Source of the DNA: Meconema thalassinum
Lineage: Eukaryota; Arthropoda; Insecta; Orthoptera; Tettigoniidae
NCBI GenBank assembly: GCA_946902985.2
Contig: OX336388.2
Location: 1,507,304,545 to 1,507,368,544, forward strand
Direction of reading: 5' to 3'
DNA length: 64,000 nucleotides
The notes beneath the pieces are model-generated. The model saw only the letters and a program-made list of their open reading frames with translations. It was not told the DNA's origin and searched no databases. This document shows positions 43,664-54,982 of this stretch, piece by piece. Within the stretch, counting starts at the first letter, position 1, and every line of letters begins with the position of its first letter. A program made the translations under genes and the position numbers.

Positions 43664-45055
43664 TTCTGACTGACTGACAGAATGACGACTTAGACAGCTT
43701 CAAAGTGAACCCTGCCTGATCTAACTTCTGAAAAACTATTTCTAAATGACGTAGATGCTCCTCAAAACTGCGTGAACTAATTACCATATCATCTATGTAA
43801 ATGGTTACAAACTCTCCTGTGTCATCCCCTAATGCGATGTTTAAAGCCCTAATTAAAGCTGCTGAACTACTCTTTAACCCATAAGGTGTTCTACAAAATT
43901 GATAAAGGTTATATTTATGACTAAAAGCTGTAAATGGTCTATCTTCGTACATAAGTGGCACTTGCCAAAAACTGGAACTCAAATCTACACAAGTGAAATA
44001 CTTCTTCCCCTCAAATGTTTGCATTAATTCCTCTATTGACATAGATTTCAGCTGATCTGAACTAATTCTACTGTTAACCAAACGAGCGTCTAAACAAATA
44101 CGAACTGTGCCGTCGGTTTTGGGTACCGTGATCAAAGAATTAACATACGGACTGTTAGAGTGCTCAATAATCCCATCTTCAAGCATCTGGTTAATTTGTG
44201 CCTCAACTGCACTCTGATAAGCGAAAGGTACAGGATATCTATGTCCTGTGAATACTGACCTATCCATAACGTTCAATGAATGTGTATAGCAATTGGCCAT
44301 ACCAATGCGATCCTCAAAAACTCTCCTATTACACCATAACACATCATAGAGCCGAACACATTGTTCCACCTCTATATTTCCCTGAAATGCAGCCTCACGT
44401 AACGAGTCCTCTAGACTTCCGTTCGTAATCACACTGCCCACAAAACATGGAGAACCCCGCTCTACGGCTGGCGATATCTCATTTAAAGTACAAATCACAC
44501 CTACAATACTACTCCTCTGAATATGGTCATTGAACGCTACTTCTACTTCAGAATCTCCCCATTTAAATTTCAAACTCCCTACATCATAACATAAGTTACC
44601 AGACACTCTACTTAGCCACTCTGAACCCAAGATAACACTGAATACTAAATTTGGAATTACAAGGCAAATCTGCTTCTCTACATGATTATTAATTTTAATG
44701 TCTACTAAAACTTGCTTAGAAATTACTTTAGACCTCTTCCCAACAGCTGTGATAACAAAAGTGCTTTTAATTGGCATCTCCTCAAAATTTACTCCAGTTC
44801 CTTTCATTTTATCATAAAATGCACTACTTATGCAACTCTTCATACAACCACTATCAATTAAAACATCTGTGTACGCCTCGGACACGTTAAATTTAACTAT
44901 GGGGCTCTTACTAACCACTTCATGAATAATACCTTCATCATTTAGTTCATGTAATAATTCATTTCTTACATTTAGGTCATAGGGTTCCTGAATAATTGTA
45001 TGGACAGGGCATGCTACAGACTGAGATTCTGACCTTACTTCGCAGCCTGGTTCGC
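43644..45055 (-). CDS. pol: Protease and RT N-terminal half, element 3
   Basis: The protease active site is DSG in VLIDSGCMKSCIS, with VILGSEWLSR as the second motif. RT shows ITVPKTDGTVRICLDAR, TCVDLSSSFWQVPL, FCRTPYGLKSSSAALIRALN and the catalytic IYIDDMVISS. The ALIRAL stretch replaces the usual ATFQRLM of Gypsy RTs and is shared with element 1. The frame has no required ATG: it is open from a TTTAAAC heptamer (45056-45062 on the + strand) at the end of gag and lies in the -1 phase, so pol is probably made by -1 ribosomal frameshifting. Confidence 0.93.
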
Positions 45056-45706
45056 GTTTAAAGAACCGCTACAGCTGGCCGTAGTACTACTAACTACTAA
45101 ACTGGTCTGGTTGTTCTGGGCTGTGTTGTCATTGTTTGGCTGTATATTACTACCACTAGGCTGTCCTCTTCCTTGACCCCTATTCTGGTTGTAATTATTG
45201 TCATTATAATTTCTCCCTTGATTTCCCCTGAAATCATTGTTTCTCCCTTGATTTCCCCTGTAATCATTGTTCCTCCCTTGATTTCCCCTGAAATCATTAT
45301 TCCTCCCTTGATACTGATTACCATAGCCATTTCCTCTATTCTGATTTAGCTGATTACTATTATTTCTATTTTGAGCGTTGGCCCCTTCGCCACCGTTCCC
45401 TTGAACTTCCTGATGCCTGGCTTCATTAGGTTTATTATTATTATTACCCTGGTTCCGATTGAAATTGTCCTCATAACCCCCTCTCCCTAGTGCATCAAAT
45501 GTGCTTAACAAATTTTCTACTTGTGATATTGTCTTTACATTCTGGATACAAGCAGCCTCCTTGATCCTATAGGGAAAGTGCCTAAGTAGCAACCTCACCA
45601 CATCACTTTCCTCCTTCAAGCCATCCAGATATTTACACACTAATACCTGCCCTAAAAAGTATTCGGTCATGGTGGAGCTTCCTTTAGGGTTATATTTACC
45701 ACACAC
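45035..45706 (-). CDS. gag: Gag capsid C-terminal part and RG/N-rich tail, element 3
   Basis: It continues the capsid after a TAG codon (45722-45724), in the same frame: EYFLGQVLVCKYLDGL, LLLRHFPYRIKEAA and a VENLLSTFDAL helix. The tail has four near-identical 10- or 11-residue units around RGNQGRNND(F/Y), then RGQGRGQPSG, and no CCHC knuckle. About ten codons before the stop at 45035 the codons TCT TTA AAC form the TTTAAAC slippery heptamer in the correct phase for -1 shifting into pol. Confidence 0.9.
   Translation of the reverse strand: MCGKYNPKGSSTMTEYFLGQVLVCKYLDGLKEESDVVRLLLRHFPYRIKEAACIQNVKTISQVENLLSTFDALGRGGYEDNFNRNQGNNNNKPNEARHQEVQGNGGEGANAQNRNNSNQLNQNRGNGYGNQYQGRNNDFRGNQGRNNDYRGNQGRNNDFRGNQGRNYNDNNYNQNRGQGRGQPSGSNIQPNNDNTAQNNQTSLVVSSTTASCSGSLNANQAAK
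45056..45062 (-). promoter_or_regulatory. Candidate -1 frameshift site TTTAAAC
   Basis: In gag frame it reads T TTA AAC, a classic X XXY YYZ heptamer. After a -1 slip the pol frame is open straight through to the protease. A G/C-containing segment with hairpin potential follows, but I could not fold it here. Confidence 0.7.
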
Positions 45707-45721
45707 TACTCCCTCACGATG

Positions 45722-47092
45722 CTACGACTGAATAACCTCATTCCAGAACTTTTCACAGAATTTCATTTTAAAATCATTGATATCAGTAAACTTGTCTCTG
45801 TAGACAGCAAACCAATTCCTCGTTTCCCCCACTAACACTTGTTCTAAAATTTCAACTACCTGGCACCACTCAATACTACCATTTTCCAACCTTTCCCCGA
45901 ATTTATTTTCTATAGTGTTCATGAACTCCATTGGGCACCCCTGTCGATTGCTGAACTTACCCAGTTCTACCTCCCTGTGTGTGCTATTCACAAAAACTGG
46001 CCTATTCTGACTATTTTCTTGCCTGATCCTAGCTTTTAATTTTAACTCTAATTCTGCAATTTTCTCCTCAGCCTTCCTCTCAATACTGTTTACTGTTAAT
46101 TTAATGTTTCCTTCTGATTCTTCTACTTTATCATATAGCTTTGCTTGTTTCTCCTCAATCTTGCTAATGCTCTCTCTATTACTCTCTCTTAAATCATTTA
46201 CTTCTGCAACTATTTGCGAGTGGACTTTCTCAATTCTACCCCCCAGCTGTTCCTTAACCTCTTTAGTAGCCACCTGAATTTTGTCAATTTCTCCCCCCAA
46301 TTGCTTTTTGACCTGCTGTGTTTCCAGTTGCACTAGTTCTTTTAAATTTTCAGCCTGTGTACTGATTCTAATTTCCAACTCCTCCTGTACTTTTCCTAAT
46401 TTTCTGTCTACATCTGCAATAATCTCTTTAGCCTTTTCTTCCATCACCCCCCTGATCTCACTTCTAATCAGTTCGAATTTGTCACTCATTTCCCTACTGT
46501 TTTGTTCTAATTTAGCATTTAAAGTTTCAGTACTCTCTCTATTTTCCTTACTGTTTTGTTCTAATCTGGCGTTTAAAGTTTCATTACTCTCTCTATTTTC
46601 CCTACTGTTTTGTTCTAATCTGGCGTTTAATGTTTCATTACTCTCTCTATTTTCCCTACTGTTTTGTTCTAATCTGGCGTTTAATGTTTCATTACTCTCT
46701 CTATTTTCCCTACTGTTTTGTTCTAATCTGGCGTTTAATGTTTCATTACTCTCTCTATTTTCCCTACTGTTTTGTTCTAATTTAGCGTTGTTTTGTTCCA
46801 GTTTAGCATTTAAAGCGTCTGTACTTTCTTTATTTTCCCTACTGTTTTGTTATAATTTTGCATTATTCTGTTCTAATTTTGCATTTAAGGCATCACTACT
46901 AACTTTGTTCTGATACATGAACTCGAGAAGTAAAGTTTTTAATTCTGGTTGGCCGCCTACACTCCCTGTTTCTGTATCGGGATTTACCTCCGCTACCCCG
47001 ATACTACCATCACTCGACATACTGCTCGTATCATCACTCTCCCGTTGATGACCACTACGTAACCTCATCTGTCTTTCTTTCTCATCCCCCAT
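45722..47092 (-). pseudogene. gag: Gag N-terminal coiled coil and start of capsid, element 3, interrupted
   Basis: The likely start is the ATG at 47090-47092 (MGDEKERQMRLRSG). An acidic/serine segment is followed by coiled coil built from an 18-residue unit like QNSRENRESNETLNARLE, then a long charged coil and the first half of capsid (GCPMEFMNTIENKFGERLEN, ETRNWFAVYRDKF). TAA at 46850-46852 and TAG at 45722-45724 interrupt one continuous frame. At the first, the neighbouring repeat units have Glu (GAA) at that place. At the second, the homologous position in element 1 is Leu. Both look like single-base nonsense changes. Confidence 0.85.
46507..46905 (-). repeat. 54-bp tandem repeat inside gag (18 codons)
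   Basis: Units start at 46507, 46561, 46615, 46669 and 46723 with exact 54-bp spacing and few differences, followed by shorter degenerate units to about 46905. The period is a whole number of codons, so copies can be gained or lost without a frameshift. Confidence 0.93.
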
Positions 47093-47180
47093 AATGATAT
47101 ACACTGATACAGACAAATAACCCCCAAAATACAGGCACAGAAATATATACCCTTCTCCTTCCACAAATGTTATTAGGTTT

Positions 47181-47205
47181 TCAGCCCCAAGTTGTCGGCG
47201 ACAAA
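47181..47205 (-). other. Primer-binding region, element 3
   Basis: On the - strand TTTGTCGCCGACAACTTGGG directly follows the LTR. It lacks the usual TGG start but shares CGCC...AAC.TGGGGC with the Lys-tRNA-like site of element 1, so the same primer tRNA is possible. Confidence 0.5.
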
Positions 47206-48558
47206 TGTAACCTTTTGACAGCCCACACGTTGAGCGTACAATGTGGCAGATTGGCTAGCCCACACTGTTGGGAGATAAATGTAACTGTTTACCTTTGCCT
47301 AAGCTATGTTGTTTTAATGGGCGCCAAGACCTCAATGCAATGTTGAAATCTAAATTTGTATTTAACAACGTCTAGCTCTGGCAGAACACCTTCAAGACAC
47401 TATTCACTCAGATCGTGGTATGATTTGATCATTAACCCAACAAACAATTGTATCAGGAGAAGGAATTGGTCTATATCTAATGCTAGCTACTGAAAGCAAA
47501 GATTGCATTGTAAAAGAAATGAATTTATTATATAAAACAAGTATAGCAAAATTAATAATAATAATAAGTACAAAATTTAAATTGGAGCGTTGTGATTTGA
47601 ATATTACCGATAGAAAATTACGTGAGAACGGAGTCTGATAAATTGATTTTACTCTTATTTCCAAGCTAGGAAGTTACTGAAATATGAAATGTAAAACAAA
47701 GAAAAATGAGAGATTGCATATTTCTGCGTCATTTGCGCTTACCACTGGAAATTGCCAAAGCATTTCCCTCGTACTTGATGATGCTGTGAGCTTCCCACAG
47801 TCTCCTGGACGTCGTCATCTCCGTCGGAATTTGATGATATTCTGGTAGATTAGATAATTCTATGGTCCGTACCTCGGACCCAAACACTCGTACAACCGCA
47901 CTGGTTAAGTTTTGCAAAAGTTAGTCTTCAACTCCACTGAACATCGGAGCGACACGCACTTGCAACCGTACTCCGCAAGTTCTACACCGATAGTCCACGT
48001 TTCACGGCGCGTCGAACGATATATGCACCTGTTGGCTCCCCCACCACGGTACCGTCTTCCAGCTTACGTCGTCCTCACTGATTGGCTGAGCACGCCGCTA
48101 GTTCCCCTCCTCTGCCTCATTACACTCGGCGCGCGAGAGGGAGAAGTCGATTTCCGTACCAACAATTCGCCTTTTCTAGACCTTGCGACCCAGCCTTGCG
48201 TAATACTTCTCGACAGGAATCAGCTTGTATTCGAATTCCCAGTGAGTCATGTCTCTCAAATACCCTAACTGACAAAACTCCGTAAAATTCCGTAATCAGA
48301 TAATTTTCTATGATATCGTCGTTCGTAATAATTTGCTTGATAGCGTTTTCTAAGACATAGAAAACCTATCTGTATGCTTATAATTTTTATAAAATGCTCC
48401 GAAAATACCTTAATAATAATTATAATAAATTAATAATAATAATAATAAATTAACATGAAAAATTCTCTTGGCTGAACAATTTGCCGCGTAAATAAATATA
48501 GAATGGCTTCCTACTGACTTATGCCAGTTGCATAAAACCCCTCGAAAAACACGTTACA
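47206..48558 (-). repeat. 5' LTR of element 3
   Basis: Near-identical to 40288-41637, three bases longer through one extra AAT in an AT-rich microsatellite. Followed by GCAG, the target duplication. Confidence 0.95.
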
Positions 48559-48649
48559 GCAGCTACAGTCTGTCACATCAGGGTGGGGAAGGCTTGATCC
48601 TTTGTTCTGCAGTGTGATACTTAAATACAGTAAATCATATTTCTCTCAT

Positions 48650-48890
48650 ACACCGTTCACCTCGTGGTGTAGGGGCTAGCATTCTTGCATTCGGGTGTGA
48701 TTTCCGACTCTCCCAAGAAATGTAATTCAGTTCTAAGGGCTGGAACGTGGTACACTGAGTCTTGTGAGACAAAACTGAGAAGAGGAGGGATCAATTCCAT
48801 CATCAGCCATCCTGTAAGTGGTATTCGATAGTTTCTCACTTGCATATGCTGGAATGGTTCAAATATAAAGCCACGGCTGACTCCTCCCCA
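48650..48890 (+). repeat. SINE S2, + strand
   Basis: The head ACCTCGTGGTGTAGGGGCTA has an A box, and the B box TGTGATTTCCGAC is degraded. The body matches the copies at 25880 and 37440. The tail reads AAATATAAAGCCACGGCTGA. Confidence 0.75.
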
Positions 48891-49547
48891 ATCCTTACCT
48901 GATCAAAATTACGCACACTAGTACAGGCATCACAATAACACAGGTTATCACATAAATTCTCCACACCCAATATGTACGTTCTTTATAGGTAGATAGCAAT
49001 TGTTAGTGGCAGTAGTAGACTAATGATAATTTTGTTTATTTCCTGAACATTCATGGCAGGCGACCTTGATGTTTTGCCCTTTAAAATAACAACCCCACCA
49101 GCAGTCCTACACGGACCATACAAATCCTACAGCAGGTAAACTGTTCCGAGAAATACTGTACATCAGTTAATAATAACCCTTCATTAAAACCTACTCTTGC
49201 TGTGGGCTGTATTCAGCTCCAGTTAATTAACGGGGAACATCACAGCCTTTTGCTCCTCAGGCAAGAAGGAGAGCGATTGGAATGTGGAGAAGAGAATATA
49301 TTCTTTGTGTATTTAAGAGGGAGCTTCTTATTTTGCTGTTATAGCAGTCCTGTTCTTGTGCGCAATATTGTTACCTTATTCTTCACGCTGTGAACAGGTG
49401 AGAGGAAACAGCGTTTGTTTTCTTATTGTTATTTCTAATTTATGTGTCTCAGCGTTCATTTTATGAAAACACTCCTAATATTGATGGATTCAGAAACCAA
49501 GTTGGATAGGTAAAATATGTTCAGTCACTCATATAAAATAAACAAGT
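48891..49547. other. No gene; isolated tail of the CT-rich repeat
   Basis: GCGACCTTGATGTTTTGCCC near 49061-49080 matches the 3' tail of the family at 29215-29985. Otherwise nothing is recognisable. Confidence 0.4.
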
Positions 49548-51072
49548 AGTTCCGTGAAGAACTATACAGCCTATTTTCATATATCCTACTTATGTTAATT
49601 GCCACTATTTAACATACACAATTTCAGTTTTATTGCTGTAATAGATTCGTAGATGTTGAGAACCGACTAAATATTTCGGATGGTCGCCATGTTGGATTTT
49701 ATATATGTAGGTCCTAGAGTTATGTACTGTTACATGGAGATTATTGTGAACGTGTAGTATTCAAACTTCAATCGCATAATTAGGACACAAGAAAAAACAA
49801 GGAGATTTAAAAATTTTTCACAGCTGCCATCTTGAGGTTATGGAAACAATTGAAATAAATTAGATGCCAGTGGATTAACATTCGGATAAAGATTTACTGT
49901 ACCAAGTTTCACTGCACGCGGATGGTTAAATTGCGAGAAACGTCCATGTGAATATTTATAATTCGCGTCACCGCCATGTTGGATTTGTGATCACCAGGTT
50001 ATTTAAAGTCCTATAGGTGAACTTAAGTTCATAGCCCCTATGAACATTAAAAAATGCAGTTTGATTGCTAAAATAGATTCGTAGATATTCAGTATCGTCT
50101 AAATATTTCGGATGGTCGCCATGTTGGATTGTTAAATGTATAGGCCATAGAGTCATGTACCATGAAAGGAAAATTATTGCGTAGGTTCATTATTCAAACT
50201 TTCACTTTGATCACATAACTACATCACAAGAAATAAAAACTTAATTTTAAAATTCGCACTGTCGCCATCTTGAGGTTATGTAAACAATTGAACTAAATTC
50301 GATACCAGTGGATTACAATGTGTATAAATATTTCCTGTACCAGGTTTCAGTGCGCTTGGAACATTAAATCGCGAGAAAGGTCTATTTAAAATGTTCAAAT
50401 TCGCTTGGCCGCCATGTTCGTTTTGTAGTTAACCGGTTTTTGAAAATCTTATAGATGGACTTCCAGTAGTGCCCTTTATCTCAGTACAAAATTTTAGGGA
50501 GATACCGCTAATAGTTTCAGAGATAGAGAATGCCGGTGAAATATTTCGCACATCCGCCATCTTGTGATTATGTAAACGATTGAACGAAGTTAGATGTCGG
50601 TGCATTACAATGTATATAAACATATACTGTACCAAGTTTCATTGCGTTTGGTTGGTCAAATCGCGAGAAACGTCTATTTAAAAGTCGCAAATTTGCTTGG
50701 TCGCCATGTTCGTTTTGTAGTTACCAGGTTTTCAAAAGTCACATAAGTGAACTTATAGTAGTTCCCTCTATCACCATACAAAATGTCAGGGTAATATCGG
50801 TAATAGTTTCTGAGATATTGAATGCTGGTGAAATATTTCGCACAGCCGCCATGTTGGATTGGTGAGTCGTAACAAAATTTGAAGGGCACGGTCGAGGTCG
50901 CCGGGAATAGTGCTATGAACTTTCCGAGTTTCATTGAAATCGCTCCTGCCGTTTAGATTTTATTAGGGGGGGGGGGGGGGGGCACACACACGAATCACAC
51001 ACACACACGCACACACACACGGACAAAAGGTGATCTCATAAGCCTATTTTTTCAAAATTGAAAATAGGCTAA
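49548..51072 (+). mobile_element. HINE-like element A1: 146-bp tandem units, microsatellite, 3' hairpin
   Basis: The 5' end is AGTTCCGTGAAGAACTATAC, a short hairpin, then AGCCTATTTTCAT. The core is about nine tandem units in which a GCCAT motif falls at starts 49682, 49822, 49969, 50114, 50260, 50407, 50552, 50699 and 50844 (steps 140, 147, 145, 146, 147, 145, 147, 145). Then come 17 G (50966-50982), CA-rich repeats, GATCTCATAAG and a perfect 10-bp stem AGCCTATTTT/AAAATAGGCT (51041-51070) ending in CTAA. It encodes nothing. The layout of tandem core, microsatellite and 3' stem-loop is that of Helentron-associated INE elements; assignment is inference. Confidence 0.8.
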
Positions 51073-51076
51073 AAAT

Positions 51077-51488
51077 AAATGGTATGAAGGAAATGTATTG
51101 TTACACCGTATTCTTCATACCATTTGGTATTTGATTGAATTGTCGTCAATAGAGGCTTTTATGAAGATTTATTTCTTATCTACAGTATGCTGAAATAATT
51201 AGCGCACTGTTGACAACCGTGTTGTCTAAGCCTCAAAGCCAGATTTATTTGGGAGACTTTAAACTGGAGGGGGGAATTATAAAGCTTAGTACACATTACT
51301 TGTTATTATCGTTAGTTGAGTTACAAGGGCTTAGGACATCTTGGTCATCAGTCATGTGTGCTTGGTTGTGTGATGATCGTGTCTGATAACCTGTGTTCCT
51401 GTGATGACTGTAGTAGTGTGCGTAGCTTAATTAGGGACAGGGATGTGATGTGCTCCGGGACGTAAAAATAAGATACTATTTCACTATT
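51077..51488. repeat. Flank with unsplit copy of the mariner target repeat
   Basis: Positions about 51335-51470 (GGACATCTTGGTCATCAGTC through TGATAACCTGTGTTCC) show the repeat that the mariner element at 36353 interrupted. The remainder is unassigned. Confidence 0.55.
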
Positions 51489-51722
51489 TGACCGGTCACG
51501 GAGGCCGAAAGCGCTAACGCGCTAGCTTGTGCCATGCTGGCATCGGGAGAGCGTGGATTCGAATCCTTCCTGGACCGTCCTAAAAATGGTTCTCGTGGTT
51601 TCACATTTTCACCTGCCGGCTAATTTCGGGACTGTTCCTTTCGACAGGTCCACGGCCGACTTCCTACCCTTTAGGCCAACTTAATTAGACCCAAGTTAGC
51701 AGTCGACCTGTCACCATCCCCA
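51489..51722 (+). repeat. tRNA-derived SINE (family S3)
   Basis: The head runs GGTCACGGAGGCCGAAAGCG to the B-box-like GTGGATTCGAATCC. The body includes CTGCCGGCTAATTTCGGGAC and ends TCACCATCCCCAG. No second copy is present, but the head organisation is clear. Confidence 0.6.
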
Positions 51723-51811
51723 GTTGTATCTGCTGAGAAAGTGTGTTCAGCTCCCAGACACCGTCCTTGCGACGACAGAGCTCATGGGTGAGACCGAGCT
51801 GGCGGGTGGGC

Positions 51812-52724
51812 TGAGCGGTGGGTGGGTTGAGCGGCGATTCCCAGGTAGACGAGGGTCAGAAGTGATTAGCCAGTTTACAACCCTTCCGTTAAGCGGCGGA
51901 TTCTTTGGTCACCCTCTTTCTTGACCTTCGTAGGCTACTTAATGTAATTGCAACACAATGTGGCTGAGATAGGCGTAATTGTTACTTGTACATCTAACTA
52001 CGGCAATACAATAATTGTCAACGATAGCTGATAAAAACTCACCAAAGTATGCAACTATGAGCTCATTCCAGTACGCGATGTAAACATGCTGTGTGGCGAG
52101 TCACACTCCCTCTTATTTCAATTTTTCTTGTTTTTAAATAGTTTGATGATAAAATTAATATAATGTTCGTTATGTTATAGCCATTGTATTAATAGAAGGA
52201 GAGCGCAACGTCGATACAGCGTAGTTGCAATCACGTCACTTCCCGGCGGTCAATCAGAACGCAGGCGCGTCGAAGTGAGTTGATCGCACGAGCTTAGTAC
52301 TTCATATTCTTCCAATGCGTTTCTTGTACACAAAATGATTTTACTGCAGTTGTTGTGGCATTTTCTGTTGAACAAAGGTATCCTGTTTTTGAACTAGTAA
52401 CTTAAAAATATCTAACACATATTTGTAAGAAATTTGAAAACATCCAGTAAAGCCGTAGCCATTCTTACTTAGCGAACATACTTAGGCTTACTGCCGGACA
52501 ACGAATTTTATTTGTATCTTTTAATACATTACTTTCATTAATTAGTTCGCGCATCAATTACGCCTATCTCAGCCACATTGTGTTGCAATTACATTAAGTA
52601 GCCTACGAAGGTAGAGATAGAGGGTGACCAAAGAATCCGCCGCTCAACGGAAGGGTTGTAAACTGGCTAATCACTTCTGACCCTCGTCTACCTGAGAATC
52701 GCCGCTCAACCCACCCGCCGCTCA
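51812..52724. mobile_element. Foldback element FB2 with 170-bp inverted repeats
   Basis: 51812-51981 and 52555-52724 are near-identical reverse complements, starting TGAGCGGYGGGTGGGTTGAG and ending GGCGTAATTG on the inner side. The 573-bp interior is AT-rich with no ORF. No target duplication is obvious. It is unrelated in sequence to FB1. Confidence 0.85.
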
Positions 52725-53005
52725 CTGGAAGTCACCGGAGGATGAGCGACGAAGAAGAAGCTATCCCGATATTTGCCTTGGGGGAGTGTGGAAAAACCCG
52801 AGGAACACCACACTCAGGATAGCCAATGTCAGCACAGGGAATCTAACCTCCAATCTCTGGATTGCTGCATCTTTCCATCAAGGTTACAGTAAGCTCTGCT
52901 GTACCGCGGGGTTAAACATATGATCAGCTCATGTTAACACGTCACAGCACAACATGTATTCACTTTACTCCGATATGCAATGCTGCTGTGTTATCGCATT
53001 CAGGG

Positions 53006-53245
53006 TCCGGCTCCGTGGTTAAATGGTGAGCGCGCTAGGCTTTGGCCCGAAGGGCTTGGGGGTTCGATTCCCGGCCGAACCATCAGGGATTTTAATCTCC
53101 TGGGGTTCATTCCCGTGGCTCGGGGACTGGGTGAATGTGACATCTTCATCATCACTTCATCCTCATTACGACGCGCAGGTCGCCCACGGGTGACAACTAG
53201 AAAGACCTGCACTAGGCCTCTCCGGAGGCCACATGATCATTATTC
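53006..53245 (+). repeat. tRNA-derived SINE (family S4), complete, with target duplication
   Basis: ATCGCATTCAGGG flanks it on both sides (52993-53005 and 53246-53258). The head has an A box in GTGGTTAAATGGTGAGCGCG and a B box in GGGGGTTCGATTCCC. The body is followed by a short CAT-type tail. Length is 240 bp. Confidence 0.9.
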
Positions 53246-53299
53246 ATCGCATTCAGGGAGGCGCATGTGTGTGGCTCGTTTATTTTAACTATACTGGGT

Positions 53300-53636
53300 G
53301 AGTTAGCCGTGGTCGTTACGGCGGGGCTGCAGGCAGTCGCTCACATCCGGGAGGCGAGGAGGTTCGAATCCCCCTGCCGGCAACATTGAAGATGGTCTTC
53401 TGTCGTTTCCCATCTTCCTTCCATGCAATGCTGGGGTTGGTCCCTAACTATAGGCCACAGCCGCTACCTTCCATTTCCTCGTCCTTACATTCAAACTTTC
53501 CTCCCCATACAACAACACACACGCGACGGTACTTGTAGCTCACCCCATGGGTGTCCGCATAGAAGCAGCTACAAACTCTGGCGAGCCGAACATGTCCTCG
53601 GATACTCCCGGCACTAAAAGCCATACGTTAAAAAAA
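53300..53636 (+). repeat. tRNA-derived SINE (family S5)
   Basis: The head reads GTGAGTTAGCCGTGGTCGTT and GGAGGTTCGAATCCCCCTGC (B box), followed by a long body. The tail includes ACTTGTAGCTCACCCCATGG and GTCCTCGGATACTCCCGGC, and ends in an A-run. The same tail occurs at 56227-56336. Confidence 0.85.
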
Positions 53637-53639
53637 TAG

Positions 53640-54200
53640 AACTATCAAATAGATAATGTGACACTATGTGAATTGGATAAGGAAAAGGAGACCTTGTAAC
53701 GGCCATCAAATTAATGTTCGCACTAAATTCTTATTCCAGACGCGAATGGACACGGTACATCCTATGAAGTTAGAATCAACTACGCCTCGAACTGGGGGAA
53801 ATGCATAACCTATAGCCGCAACAGGATGACTAAGATGCAGTTCTCTAAACTGCTCAATTTGACATGGAATTCCTTTCTTTTATAAGCTGTTCTTCCATCG
53901 TAAAAGCAACCGAACAAGCGCACGAAATGTTACTTATAACACATGTGGGAAATATGTGATTAGTTCCAGTTGTTGCCCTCGTGAGTTAAGGTGACATATG
54001 CATCACATGCCACAAAATCTCAGTTTACATGCATCTATCTGATCCCATGTCAAAAATGTCTGTAACATGTGTTGATACGTGTTAATAATACGCTAAATGC
54101 TTAGAGATATATTACAAGGTTACTTGACTTACAACTATGGGATTTGGCTCGGGGTTCGAAAACTACACATAAAGAATGAATTTAAAAAAATAATGCAGGA
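53640..54200. other. No recognisable feature
   Basis: Unassigned AT-rich sequence between a SINE and the GAAA array; no ORF of note. Confidence 0.35.
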
Positions 54201-54217
54201 ATGATAGAAAGGAAAAA

Positions 54218-54290
54218 GGAAGAGAGAAAGAAAGAAAGAAAGAAACATACAGTATAAAGAGAGAAAGAAAGAAACATACAGTATAAAGAG

Positions 54291-54321
<31 letters not shown>

Positions 54322-54400
54322 AACATACAGTATAAAGAGAGAAAGAAAGAAACATACAGTATAAAGAAAGAAAGAAAGAAAGAAAGAAACATACAGTATA

Positions 54401-54440
<40 letters not shown>

Positions 54441-54499
54441 AACATACAGTATAAAGAAAGAAAGAAAGAAAGAAAGAAAGAAACATACAGTATAAAGAG

Positions 54500-54530
<31 letters not shown>

Positions 54531-54613
54531 AACATATAGTATAAAGAAAGAAAGAAAGAAAGAAACATACAGTATAAAGAGAGAAAGAAAGAAAGAAAGA
54601 AACATACAGTATA

Positions 54614-54645
<32 letters not shown>

Positions 54646-54938
54646 AACATACAGTATAAAGAAAGAAAGAAAGAAAGAAAGAAAGAAACATACAGTATAA
54701 AGAAAGAAAGAAAGAAAGAAACATACAGTATAAAGAAAGAAAGAAAGAAAGAAAGAAACATACAGTATAAAGAGAGAAAGAAAGAAACATACAGTATAAA
54801 GAAAGAAAGAAAGAAAGAAAGAAACATACAGTATAAAGAGAGAAAGAAAGAAACATACAGTATAAAGAGAGAAAGAAAGAAAGAAACATACAATATAAAG
54901 AAAGAAAGAAAGAAAGAAAGAAAGAAACATACAGTATA

Positions 54939-54982
<44 letters not shown>

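Larger units (their letters stand above)
40288..48558 (-). mobile_element. Ty3/Gypsy element 3, both LTRs present, integrase core deleted
   Basis: Direct repeats of 1350 and 1353 bp bound 5.57 kb of - strand coding sequence. GCAG lies just outside each end (40284-40287 and 48559-48562), a clean 4-bp target duplication. The LTR copies differ by about seven substitutions and one 3-bp repeat-unit indel by hand count (about 0.5%), so insertion is recent. gag has two in-frame stops, pol one 4-bp frameshift, and the integrase core is missing. It must have relied on another copy's integrase if the deletion preceded insertion. Confidence 0.96.

Noticed and set aside
46281..46913. + strand ORF of 210 codons
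   Set aside because: It is antisense to the gag coiled coil and is open because of the 54-bp repeat.
53020..53080. Possible tRNA gene
   Set aside because: A and B boxes are present, but the sequence is the head of a SINE with target duplications and a non-tRNA body.
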